A stretch of 64,000 nucleotides of DNA, from positions 632,501-696,500 of the forward strand of contig LR990050.1 of assembly GCA_905147135.1 (NCBI GenBank), in the 5' to 3' direction. This stretch comes from Blastobasis lacticolella (Eukaryota > Arthropoda > Insecta > Lepidoptera > Blastobasidae). The notes below the pieces were generated by a model. It saw only the letters and a program-made list of their open reading frames with translations, searched no databases and had not been told where the DNA came from. The first letter of the stretch is position 1. Every line of letters starts with the position of its first letter. Both the position numbers and the translations under genes were made by a program. Of the stretch, positions 22,287 through 32,483 are shown one piece after another.

Positions 22287-23500
22287 AGTCTAAGCACAGA
22301 TTACTCTAATACACTTTTTCCTCAATAATGGCTATGTCCATCGCTTTCCTGTTAATTTAGCTAATGTCAAAGTAAATTGTGAGTAATTATAATATTATTG
22401 TTAGTATAATTAACATAATTATTCAGGCAATTTGCTATGGATTCCACGACACCAACTATAACGAATTATAGCGGAGGTTTAGTGCTTATTATTGGAGCAG
22501 GCTTAAAGCTCAGATACCTAGGACCTTTTCTTGCATTCATTGCATGAATCATTGTATAAATATCATTAATGTATGTCGATATCTAAAATGTACTTGCATG
22601 AATAAATAACTACGTCCACACTTATCTTACCTAATCACACCCAATCACATTGATGTTGGCAGTAGGTTCTACACCCGTTTTCACAGACAATACCCACTTA
22701 TTTAAAAGCGCTTCCACATGTAGGCATTTAAGTCGCGCTGCAGCAGCGCTGCGCGCTCACTGTGAGATTTAGTAACGTTTCTGAATTTGAGTGACTGTCC
22801 TAATCACGTTTATGTCGGCAGTACTTACAACAGTATAAAGATCGCATTTGTGGCTATACCGATTCTATATTGCTGTTACACCAAGATGGATGATACCACG
22901 AATTGTCCATCTCAACCTGCCCAATTCCCACGGTGAAAAGCGAGGCTGCCTTTTCATGTTTCCCCTCTACGCTGTACTCGCTAGGTATATATACTATATA
23001 GCCATAACATCTGTCTGAAACAATCCTCAAGATGAATAGACTTTCATTTCAGTCCACTTTTTACTACGCCGGGGTGGGTAAGGAACCTTTTTTGCGCACT
23101 ACAGTGTTAACGGCGCCATGATGAATAATTATGACGTCACAAAAACGAAATTAATGACGTCAGCCGTCTGTTTTATTAATTACAATACGTATTACGTAAG
23201 CGCTTTCCGCAGTAAACGAATGTACGTAATTATGTTTCGACTGGTCAAATAATACTTCGCTGATGGGTAATTACGATGCAATATCAATGGTTTGTGGTGT
23301 CAGAATTGTTTCATGTGAAGCTTATCAAGTGGGGTTATGGTAGTTTGCGAGGTTTTACAAACCGATTTTCATTGTCAAAATGGAATGGTCGTGCATTTTT
23401 GTTTACTAGCTTATTCAATATTCCTTGTTAATGATTGCGATATCGCTATGATTTTAATATCAAAATTCAAAATTTATTTATTGATTAGACATTAAATATC
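22287..23500. other. No gene recognised; two CRE-like octamers
   Basis: No credible frame. TGACGTCA occurs at 23132-23139 and 23155-23162. AATCAC...GGCAGTA words recur loosely at about 22640 and 22801. Confidence 0.4.
23132..23162. promoter_or_regulatory. Pair of CRE-type TGACGTCA octamers
   Basis: Two perfect palindromic CRE octamers start 23 bp apart, about two helical turns. Known as CREB/ATF-type binding sites; no gene start is visible next to them here, so function is unproven. Confidence 0.3.
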
Positions 23501-23652
23501 TCTTTCAATCGTCAAAAAGGAGGGGGGTAGGAAAGTAGGAAGGAATCACACAGTGACACGCTGACCGCCCTATGGCCGTAGATAAACGTATCCCTCGCCA
23601 ACCACAACCGAACCGGGCTCGACAATGCCAGACAGAGCCGGAATGCTATATT
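23501..23652 (+). repeat. Rep-H copy 2
   Basis: Partner of 15525-15682, same orientation. The first 50 bp are nearly identical; the second half has many C-to-T and G-to-A type differences. Confidence 0.75.
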
Positions 23653-24059
23653 ATATTATATACTCGTAGGTATGTCTAGTATAATTAAGAAAAACCACCT
23701 AAAACTACAGCAAGAGTAAGCCAGTCCACCAAGGCAGCACCCGTTCACGAGTATAACGCAGGGCCCAGCCATCGTCCAATTCAACCATATTTGAGGGAAA
23801 AGAGCGACCCGGCCCCCACGCCACCGCCAGACAGACTTTTAAGTGAGCGTGCATCACACATGCTGCATGTGATAGGTAGTTGCTCCCACCCTATCGGTAT
23901 GTTTTATCCGCTTAGAACTACACGAAGGTAGTAGCTGGTCTGAGCTATTAGTGGACTGTACTCCAAATTTTTTTTAAATTGAAAGCGTCCCCGTCGTCCA
24001 GGATATCTGAAACCTAACGGGAGCGGATGCTGTGCCGGTCTTTGAGATATCTGTGGACA
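23653..24059. other. No gene recognised
   Basis: A C-rich stretch at 23700-23910 follows Rep-H copy 2 and may be more of the same element, but copy 1 does not continue into it. Confidence 0.35.
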
Positions 24060-24233
24060 TGCCATTTACACATTCAGTCGCCTGAATTCGCAGGTTTTAT
24101 CACAATGTTTTCCCTCACCGTAAGAGCATCGGTAAACATTCAACTAATGTACATAACTCAGAAAAGAGTCAACGGTACATGGTCACGATTCGAATCCGGT
24201 CCCTCTCGCTTAAGAGCCGGATACTTTAACCAC
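24060..24233 (-). repeat. SINE-2 5' half
   Basis: TTACACATTCAGTCGCCTGAAT...CACGATTCGAATCCGGTCCCTCTCGCTTAAGAG (in parts), body and tRNA-like head in antisense. Confidence 0.85.
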
Positions 24234-24669
24234 ACCTCCTACACCTCCATACAGATTCCGAAGGAACCCGAGTATTCAATTCAAATATATAACATTGCAA
24301 TATCAATCAACAACAATTTTGTGTACCCGAGTTTCGTGACAAATACGTTATTTAATTTCATTAGTACTGCAATCACGAATCACTTTCAGTAGAAACATTC
24401 TACTGCATTGCAGGTCGGCTATTACCGCGCCACAGAAGTAGTTATGAAGCTTTAATTCTACCATTAAATATCAATGTGTACAACCAACTGCAGAGTTAGG
24501 TGTCTGTGCAATTAGGTCTTTAACTGCGGATCCATTAAGACTTTATGGGTTTGATCTGACAGTGCTAGTGACAACTGGGAAGAAAATCCGCCAATATCAC
24601 CCCTGACAATTTAATAACCCAATCGACAGAAAAAGTCCGATAAATTCCGACCAAGTTTACATATAGGTA

Positions 24670-24830
24670 CTCAAATGTTTTCTAAACTACTGAACAGATT
24701 TTAGCGAAATAAAGTTAAGAACCATCCAGATTAAACTGGCGTTCGAATTGAGAAAACTGCATCCAAATTGGTCCACCCTTTGGGGAGCAATGACGCCATA
24801 GATGGACAGATACCTCCACAGATATTGTAT
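24670..24830 (+). repeat. Rep-G copy
   Basis: TTTTCTAAACTACTGAACAG...AAGAACCATCCAGATTAAACTGGC resembles 2160-2345. Confidence 0.6.
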
Positions 24831-24839
24831 AATTTTATT

Positions 24840-24915
24840 TAATATTCATTGGTCATAAGTGTTTCGTCGAAACCTAATCTGAATAAATGATTTTGAATTG
24901 AATTGAATTGAAATA
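24840..24915 (+). repeat. Retroposon-like tail with (GAATT)n
   Basis: CTAATCTGAATAAATGATTTT followed by four GAATT units; the same style of tail as Rep-I ((GATTT)n). Confidence 0.45.
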
Positions 24916-25119
24916 TATTTTTACAAATTGATATTTTACGGATGAATTAATCAATTTATTATGGTAGTGCTGTAAAATTGACATTGAATTGTATTAAGTG
25001 ATAGGTACTCTGACCACGTATTTTGCAGTGCCTTGAGAAGGTGTCTGATGTGCCACAAATTTTTACATATGTATGTATACTATTAGATTGCAAAATGAAT
25101 GAATGCTGAATACTGGGAC

Positions 25120-25165
25120 AGACACACACGTCAAATATATAACACCCCTTTTTTCCGTCGAAGGC
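25120..25165 (+). repeat. Rep-G end fragment
   Basis: ACACACACGTCAAATATATAACACCCC TTTTTTCCGTCG (space added) is the terminal part that in other lepidopteran copies follows Rep-G. Confidence 0.4.
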
Positions 25166-25182
25166 TAAAAACTGTTTTATGT

Positions 25183-25372
25183 CATACGGTAGGCACTCAT
25201 GCGAGCGGGCCACCTGATGAAAAGTGGTCACCACTGCCTATAGACATTAGGAACACCGAGAGTATCGCCAATGCGTTGCACACCTCTATAACACGTTACT
25301 CTGGCAGCAAAAAGGCAAATGTGCCACCCCATGGAGCACTGGAAACCTTACTCACCGAAAGAAATACTATAA
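25183..25372 (-). repeat. Rep-E 3' part
   Basis: ACGGTAGGCACTCATGCGAG...GAACACCGAGAGTATCGCCAATGCG...CCCATGGAGCACTGG: antisense, lacking the head. Confidence 0.8.
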
Positions 25373-26134
25373 TGTCACCTTTCATCCCCTTCGTGTCTAG
25401 CTCTACGTTCACCCAGAATCGTCTTCCGTAGTCACTTAGTGCATAACTCGGCCACGGATACCGCCAGAGGCTCGTTCCGCGATCGGACACGGAAAGGGCG
25501 GGTCCAGGTGATGTACATATGGACCGTACGATCGTTACTTTAGTAGGTAACCTATTACGGACTCCGAACAGAGCCGGCCCGTGTCCTGGGCTGGAAATGC
25601 CTTGTAAGAGCTCCCTCTCTGTGGAGGTAACATATACCTAAGTTTATGATAGCTATATTGTTAGAGTACTTTGAAGTTGTACTTAGTTAAATTCAATCTA
25701 TTTCTGAACACAGTGTTAGCTTTCTGCATTAAAAGTTAAGTTTATTTCGGATTTGAACATTTTTTGTGTAAAATATAAAATAGCACCTTTCTTAGAGAAA
25801 AAGGAAAAGCCTTTTATCAGGTGGTAGGGTGAGTGCCTTACCAAGCAATAATACTTGCATTGAGAGAAAACAAACTTTCTCGCGGTGCGAGTTGTATTGC
25901 GGTTACTTGTGCTAGCCGTGCTGTTTCATATGTACATAATTGAAAACGAATTGAACCAAAATGTGTGAAACCGTTTTTTTTCGCGATTTCAGTATTAGTG
26001 CTATAGTAAAGTTTTTTATCATGAGCACATGCATAAGTACCCCTTGGTATCAAGAAATAATTTAAAGTCACCCAATATAGTAGTTTTTGTTGCTACCGTA
26101 TTGGCCGAGGGGTATGTCATTATTTGTATATAAA
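25373..26134. other. No gene recognised
   Basis: Frames at 25296-25490 (-) and 25838-26071 (-) have no family signal. A short Rep-D-like CTTTTATCAGGTGGTAGGG lies near 25811. Confidence 0.4.
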
Positions 26135-26176
26135 ACCGGTGGCCCGCATGCCTGTTTGTCTGCCGGATAACATAAA
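26135..26176 (+). repeat. LINE-B terminal tail only
   Basis: CCGGTGGCCCGCATGCCTG then TTTGTCTGCCGGATAACAT and an A-run, identical to the last 40 bp of LINE-B. Confidence 0.85.
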
Positions 26177-26279
26177 AAAAACTAATACGCTATACGCTAC
26201 ACTTAAATGTTTGTGATCATAGCGTTTTGTGCGGTTTCTTACTAGGCACGCGCAAAATATGTGCCCAACCTATTTGTAC

Positions 26280-26487
26280 GCGAGCGGCATCATTCATTGA
26301 CAGTCACAGTGACAGTTAGACAATCAGTGGCGCTAGCTTCGCGAAGTGTTTTCTGTGGTGGTAGTGCCGCGGCGCCGGAGCATTTTATTTTTAATTATGT
26401 AAAATATTTAAGATTCCGACATTAATGAGTTTTTGTAAAAGCCTAAACTGAATAAACGTGATTTGATTTGATTTGATTTGATTTGGT
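26280..26487 (+). repeat. Rep-I copy 1, (GATTT)n-tailed
   Basis: Shares GCGAGCGGCATC, GTCACAGTGACA, a GTGCCGCGGCGCC block and the end AAAGCCTAAACTGAATAAACG plus (GATTT)n with 31672-31957. Confidence 0.65.
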
Positions 26488-26544
26488 CTCTACAGCCATC
26501 AGAGAAACGGCCGTAAGTACTAAAATCATTAACAGTACAATAAT

Positions 26545-26897
26545 CAACTTTGTGTTAATGTCCCGGTCGTGATTTCGCGCGCGAGGGCCCGTGGTCCACC
26601 TTGACCATGATCCAGGATTTGGCAGATCAGATAGTTACAGTGGAACGACTGCCATCTGACCTCCGTGACCCTGCCACCAGGGGAACCTGATCAGATCGGA
26701 TTACGGTTACACATTCAGCCGCCTGAATATGCAGGTTTCGTCCCGTTGTTTTCCCTCACTGTAAGAGTATCGGTTAGCATTCAACAAAAGTACATAATTT
26801 AGATTAGAGTCATTGGTACATCGCCGCAGTGGGATTCGAACCCGGTACCTCTCGCTAACGAGTCGGACACTTTAACCACTCGGCCACCGATTCTCCT
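26545..26897 (-). repeat. SINE-2 copy, nearly full length
   Basis: Antisense from TTGTGTTAATGTCCCGGTCG (tail side) to the tRNA-like head complement GATTCGAACCCGGTACCTC...GGCCACCGATTCTCC. Confidence 0.9.
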
Positions 26898-26945
26898 AGC
26901 CAGCCGTCAGAGCAAGTGTCGTACTCCAATCATTAACAGCGACGC

Positions 26946-27040
26946 TGTTGACTCATTGGTACATGGCCACAGTGGGATTCGAACCCGGTATCTCTCGCTA
27001 CGAATCGGATACCTTAACCACTCGGCAACCGACGCTCCTA
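26946..27040 (-). repeat. SINE-2 head, duplicated
   Basis: GACTCATTGGTACATGGCC...GGATTCGAACCCGG...GACGCTCC. Part of the tandem duplication described at 26493-27081, not an independent insertion. Confidence 0.85.
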
Positions 27041-27087
27041 GCCAGCCATCAGAGAAAGGGTCGTACTCCAATCATCAACAGTTAATA

Positions 27088-27340
27088 AATAAATAAATAT
27101 ATGTGGACAAATTCACACAGCGCCATTTAGCCCCAAACTAAGCAAAGCTTGTTCTATGGGTGCTAAACAACTGATAAACTACTTAAATACTTTTAAATAC
27201 ATACTTATTATACATAGAACACCCAGACCCGTAACAGAAATTAATATTCATCATTTCAATTTCTGCCCGGCCGCGACTCGAACCCGAGACCTCTTGCGTG
27301 GCAGACCGGCATGTTGACCACCGAACCACTCAGGTCGTCA
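27088..27340 (-). repeat. SINE-1 copy, full length
   Basis: Tail (AAAT)n at 27086-27100, body CACACAGCGCCATTTAGCCCC, and head complement GACTCGAACCCGAGACC...GAACCACTCAGGTCGTC. Confidence 0.9.
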
Positions 27341-27341
27341 C

Positions 27342-28443
27342 ACAGTGACGCTGTTCAAATCACCTTTATCATCTTTATTAGATATCGAAAGCGTCGTGTA
27401 GTAAGGTGCGTTCGTCTCACAAGACAGAGTCCCCACACGGCTGCGTTCTCGCGAAACCATCGATCAGCCGTAGGTGGTTGCTGCCAATGCGTAATGTGCC
27501 TTGACTGAATGATTGCGCCATCCTCCCCGCGAATAGGGCCCTACATCACGGTGCTAGAGTAATAGCCTAGTTACAACACTGTTTTGTCGTGACGGTGCTC
27601 GGTGTGTGATCTATGGAGCTATGGAGGTGGGCAAGATTGTGTGTGAAGAATACGCGGATTGATGTTGTTGGTGTTAAAGAAAGTTTGTTTGTTGGTGGCG
27701 AGGGAAGGAGTTTGAGGAAATTGCTTTAGGGCCTAGCCCGTAGTGTTAAAAGGTACTAACAATAGTTGTAGGTATGGGAGGGCAATGTAAATATAGCTAC
27801 ACTAGCTTTTGTTAGCGACTTCTTCTGCGTAAAATTCGGTTACAGCATTGAAGACCCTTCCCGCGCGAACCGCTTTGAATTTGGGGATAAATGTGCTATT
27901 TTGGGCTATAAGCCATATGTATTAATTGCTGTCAAGTTTCATCAAAATCCGTACAATTACTTGAAATCGATTGAGTACCAAACATGGAAAGTAGGAATTA
28001 GTGGGAATATACTCGTATATTGGCTTGACATAAAATTTCCTTTGAACTCGGAGGCTATCAATACTTATGTAGCACTGGATAATATTTGCCTACTTCTGTG
28101 GGATACGTATGTTAGTGTGTATGTATGTGCAGTTAGATGCTCCACCCACCAGCCTTGTTTGAACGTTGTTTGTATCCACACTGTATATTATTAGGCATGT
28201 AAGTTTTACTACAGTAATATGTTAAGCTGCTTTGCCTCTGCCCTGAGACCTATCGGTTACGGTTACAAGCAGAGCACTTCAGTATTAGCCACACATTGTA
28301 AGCGCCGGTTCAACGTTTGTTGTTAAAGGACTATCCACACATGTCTGGGCCGTCGCCGTGCCGTGTCAGGGGTTCTAATCTCTAAGCTACGTTCCCTGAT
28401 CCGTTAATACAAAGGAAGGCCAGCAGAAATGTATGAACCCCAG
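27342..28443. other. No gene recognised
   Basis: 27901-28194 (+) is open for 97 codons but begins with TTG and has no family signal. 27920-27960 contains the repeat-type words CAAGTTTCATCAAAATCCG. Confidence 0.4.
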
Positions 28444-28765
28444 CCTATATGATAAATAACGTTGAGCGATATTTGATTAGAAATTATTTTTCATTTTCTA
28501 CAACTTTTACGACAACGAAAACGCTCGAATCGCTGTGGGGAAAAATTATGGTCAATTAAATTAAACTTAATTTTGTACTGGAAAATTCAGGCTATATGAC
28601 CAATAATGTTAAGCTTTATATGTCATTGGAAAGCATTTTAAATTTTCTACAAATTTTTCTACACCTACAACTCTCATATCGCTGTAGGAAAACAGACATA
28701 GTAAATAAGAAAAAACTTCATTACTGGAAAATTCAGCCTATACGTCCAATAACGTTAAAGATACC
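28444..28765 (+). repeat. 146-bp tandem repeat, about 2.2 units
   Basis: Unit 1 is 28444-28590, unit 2 is 28591-28736, and unit 3 begins at 28737 and fades by about 28765. Each unit starts with a CTATATGA-CAATAA-GTT block and ends TACTGGAAAATTCAG; ATCGCTGT(G/A)GG(G/A)AAA lies near the middle. Confidence 0.8.
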
Positions 28766-28906
28766 AAATTCTACAGCGCAAAGTTCGCAGACACAACTCA
28801 ATCACCAATGCCTTGCCTATCTCTCAAACGCACTGAGCTCTGGTAACAAATAGGCAATAGCAAGCACCACAGAAATCAAATACTCTTGCCAAGCCAAGCC
28901 AAGCCT

Positions 28907-28985
28907 TCACTGCCAAAGCCACGTTTCCCCTCGGGGCACGGGAGCCCTTACTCATCGACAAGATTACAATACTATTTAAAATTAA
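28907..28985 (-). repeat. Rep-E internal scrap
   Basis: TGCCAAAGCCACGTTTCCC...GGAGCCCTTACTCATCG...ACAATACTATTTAAAA parallels the middle of Rep-E. Confidence 0.5.
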
Positions 28986-29590
28986 AATACTGCTATGAGT
29001 TACTTATATTACTATTTATTATATAAATAGTCACAACATTAAACATTAGTCATTTATTTATTACTTCACATGGTAATATATATAAGGTAATATCTTAAAA
29101 GTAGGTAAGTATCTCATGTGACCCTGCAAAATAATAAAAAATATAGAAAACAAAATTATCGTAACAATTAAATCTAGATTCCATATTGCATAAATTATTA
29201 CATGTTCATTAATAACAAATTAATTAATTAATCAATTACCGATACGTCAAAAATGAGAATATGTCAATTATTTAAATAAAATTAAGTTAAATCTCACCTT
29301 ATCAAATTTAAGTACATGTCAACAATCAATCATTATTAAATTAAATGTCAATAACCGATAAAAATCATTATAAAAATATTCTAAGTCATAACAAGTACAG
29401 ATACAGAGCCTTAATACAAAATAAGTCATATATATCAATTTTTCTCATAAAAAAATTCATTTAAACTATAGTATACTATATAGTATAGTATAGTATATAG
29501 TATTGTATGGATGCGGTATTATCTATCCATAATCGTGTTCCTCCAATTCTCCATTCCTGTCGCACATCATTCAATTGACGACCAACTTCT
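28986..29590. other. Very AT-rich spacer
   Basis: No gene. TATAGTATACTATATAGTATAG-like short repeats at 29466-29505. Confidence 0.6.
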
Positions 29591-29851
29591 TCAGGCACAA
29601 GCCACGTAATGAAGCAGGTCTTCAAGTACCGCACCTGTTCCTACCACGGGCCGGCCACTAGTACGAGGTGTCGTATCGAGGTATCGACCCTTAAACTGCT
29701 TTACTCGGGGCCCGTTCAAAAACGCACCAGCCGGATTCCAAACACGTAAAGCCGAAGATTTCATCGTGGAAATAATACAAACGCGCTTCCCATCACGCCT
29801 CGGAGTGAACGCGGTGGGAATTAATGCCTCCATGATGCTGGATTCAATCAA
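29591..29851 (-). other. Unrecognised antisense open frame in a GC-richer patch
   Basis: A possible ATG at about 29833 opens 80 codons containing SALRVWNPAGAFLNG and GRPVVGTGAVLEDLL. The base composition is more balanced than its AT-rich flanks. No known family, no second copy here. It may be an exon, a transposon relic or chance. Confidence 0.25.
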
Positions 29852-29966
29852 TTACCGCCCCTTACTAAGCAAAAATATAATAATTTCCTTCACGTTGCGC
29901 GCTCGAGTAAACACCTCTTTCCTGATGGCACGGTTTGCTATACATTCGCTATATTAATGATTAGTC

Positions 29967-30289
29967 AAAGAGAGGTAGGGAATAGCGGGGTAACCCGTTC
30001 GAATTGGAGACGCGCGACTGGGGAAGTACAGACCCGAGGACCTAACAGAATACCGCAGCTAAACAATACTCTTTTTAATAGTATTGCGTTTCTGCCGGTG
30101 AGTAAGGTCTCCAGTGCTCCATGGGATAGAAATTTAGGGAACAGTGGCTTTGGCAGTGGAGGGGCATTTGCATTTGCTACCAGAGCAACGTTATATAGGT
30201 GAGCAACGCAATGGCGATACTGCTTGGTATTGCTAATGTCTATAGGCAGTGGTGACCACTTCTCATCAGGTGGCCCGCTTGCCTGTTTA
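29967..30289 (+). repeat. Rep-E copy, full length, sense
   Basis: From AGAGAGGTAGGGAATAGCGG through CCGCAGCTAAACAATACTC and CTCCAGTGCTCCATGGG to TCATCAGGTGGCCCGCTTGC then CTGTTTA. It abuts a SINE-2 in opposite orientation at 30290. Confidence 0.85.
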
Positions 30290-30738
30290 GCGTTAATCGG
30301 TTGTGCACTCGCACACGAGGGCCCGGGGTCCTTAGGCCTTGACTATGAATTTAGCAGAACTGGTAATTACAGTGGAGCGACTGCCATCTGACTCCGTGAC
30401 GATGCTACCAGGGGACATGACCAGATAGGATCATGGTTACACATTCAGTCGAATGAATATGCAGGGATCATCAAAATATTTTCCCTCGTCGTAAGAGCAT
30501 CGGTTAGTATTCAACTAAGGTACATAACTCAGAAAAGAGTCATTGGTACAAAGCGGCCTCGGACAGTGCCACGTCGCTCGGTTTTGGACTGGAAAAATAT
30601 AATTAATAATAATAAAATAAAAATTTATACACTTAACCTATTTATCATTGACACGATAAGAAGAAGAAGAGAGATTCGAACCCGGTACCTCTCACTTACG
30701 AGTCAGATACCCTAACCGTTCAGCCACCGACGCTCCTA
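30290..30738 (-). repeat. SINE-2 copy with a 115-bp foreign insert
   Basis: The body (GGGCCCGGGGTCCTTAGGCC...GTCATTGGTACA) and head (GATTCGAACCCGGTACC...CAGCCACCGACGCTCC) are separated by about 30555-30670. The insert contains TAATAATAATAAAATAAAAA and (AAG)n and does not match other families. Confidence 0.85.
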
Positions 30739-31671
30739 AACCCTAAATCAATACCTACATTAGATATAATACTTGCCGGTCCCCGCGCGCGTTTCGGATC
30801 CCTGCAAACATTTATCAATCCAAAAAGTACCCCACGACTCTTAGGAATAATGTAGCTTTATCTTAGTAAACAATTTACAAAATCCGTTGAATACTTTCGA
30901 AGTACTTTACAACATACAAACTCACAAACTTAAATGTAAACATTTCATCTTAATAATATTAGTAAAGAAACACCACAGACAACTATTTGAAACTCCTAAC
31001 ATAAGTTTAACACGTCGTTGGAATTCGGCCCAGCTCTGTCAACGTTGCTCGCTAGACGCTGGCGTCTTAAAATTCTAGGAACATTCGAGAAAATTCCCAC
31101 CGCGGACCTGAACGTTTTTTTAAATATATATTGGTGCTTTGAAGCAAAGACGATGCCAGGCTAGTATTAATATTACATGAGTGCACTCGAGTAGTAGTGC
31201 GGACTAGGAAAGGCCAGACTCGTACTCAGGTTTCGGATAGGTTGCAAGGTTGGCAGTAAAATATTTTAGAGCAAAGCATATCTTGGCTGCCGACTAGATT
31301 ACGCCACTTACGCCTGCCATGTTACGCTATATCTCGCCAATAGAAAAATCTCGAAAACCGCAAAACAATGTCTTACTTAATTGTCTGGAAGTCACGAGAA
31401 ACAGCATGTGGCACATACTATTTCTAAGTTTTTCTGTCATGACCTAAACACTACACTTATCCGATCCTCTTGTAACAGGTAGAGGAATTAGTTGCTGCTG
31501 AATACATACAAAAGGAGGATACTTCTATATATTTCTTGGGTGTCCAACATCCAAGAAACACGCATGTGTATGTATGTACATACATAACGTCATGCCACAT
31601 TCCCGTAGACCCGTACAACATCAGGCAGGCATCCTTTAATTGTAATGTAGTGTAGATTATGATGCAGCGAG
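30739..31671. other. No gene recognised
   Basis: The frame 30887-31078 (+) has no family signal. A CCGCGCGCGTTTCGG patch occurs near 30782. Confidence 0.4.
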
Positions 31672-31957
31672 TTCAAGGCGAGCGGCATCGTCGATGCGCT
31701 CAGCGGCGAGGTGACATAATGAATGGCATTACGTGGCTGTCAATGTCACAGTGACAAGTGACCGGCGGGCGGCGCGTGCGTCCGTCACGGACAAAGAACA
31801 AAATCTAAGGCAGTGAAGTTTTTTTTTTTTTATGGCCCTACATGCTGGCCAAGAAACCGTTGTGCGCTCGATGATGCCGTGGTGCCTAGCATTATTCTTA
31901 TTACATGTTTGTGAAAAGCTAAACTGAATAAACGTATTTGATTTGATTTGAAAACGC
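31672..31957 (+). repeat. Rep-I copy 2, (GATTT)n-tailed
   Basis: Same landmarks as 26280-26487 but with about 80 bp more in the middle, including a 14-T run at about 31819. Confidence 0.65.
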
Positions 31958-32160
31958 GATTAATTAATCAGACGTAAGTTCGCAAAATTGTATTACGGAC
32001 GTAAATTAGAGGGGTGTTAGACAAACTACGTTACTAACTAAATTACGATTATCAAGGACATATTGGTTGAAAGTTCATATAAACCATTAACCAAAAGTAA
32101 GAGTGAGTTAGGTTTTAAGACTGTCGTTTTTATTCACTGCACTTTCATTCCATATGACAT

Positions 32161-32408
32161 TCATCATCACAGCCCGTAATAGTCCACTGCAGCACTAAGG
32201 GCCTCTCTCACGAAAGGGGAGGTTATTGCCATAATCTCCACGGTAGGCAGACGGGTTGGAGATCGCAGTGTTTAAATATAACAATGGAAAATGCTGCTGC
32301 TCATTTTCGCTGACTCTTTATCTTTTGCCTCGAAAACATTAGACGCCTTGTACGACACCCATGAGTGTAAGGGGTTGGTGCTATTCTACTCTGCCGGACA
32401 CCACACAG
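32161..32408 (-). repeat. Rep-F copy
   Basis: CATCATCACAGCCCGTAATAG...CTACTCTGCCGGACACCACAC, with a short deletion where other copies read CCAGACTACGGAG. Confidence 0.85.
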
Positions 32409-32432
32409 CCATATATGACATTATGTCGGGTT

Positions 32433-32483
32433 AAATATAGGTAAAAACAATACAAACCGTGGTAATAAACCCGATAATATGTG
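32433..32483 (+). repeat. 51-bp direct repeat, copy 1
   Basis: AAATATAGGTAAAAACAATA...ACCCGATAATATGTG is repeated 545 bp downstream at 32978-33030 with few changes. Confidence 0.8.

Larger units (their letters stand above)
26493..27081. repeat. Three copies of a 40-bp flank interleaved with SINE-2 sequence
   Basis: CAGCCATCAGAGAAA...AATCATTAACAG occurs at 26493-26535, 26901-26939 and 27043-27081. A SINE-2 lies between copies 1 and 2, and a second SINE-2 head between copies 2 and 3. The last two [head + flank] units (about 26805-26939 and 26946-27081) are a tandem duplication of about 140 bp. Confidence 0.85.

Noticed and set aside
24027..24392. 121-codon plus-strand frame
   Set aside because: Runs across an antisense SINE-2 and its flank; no product similarity.
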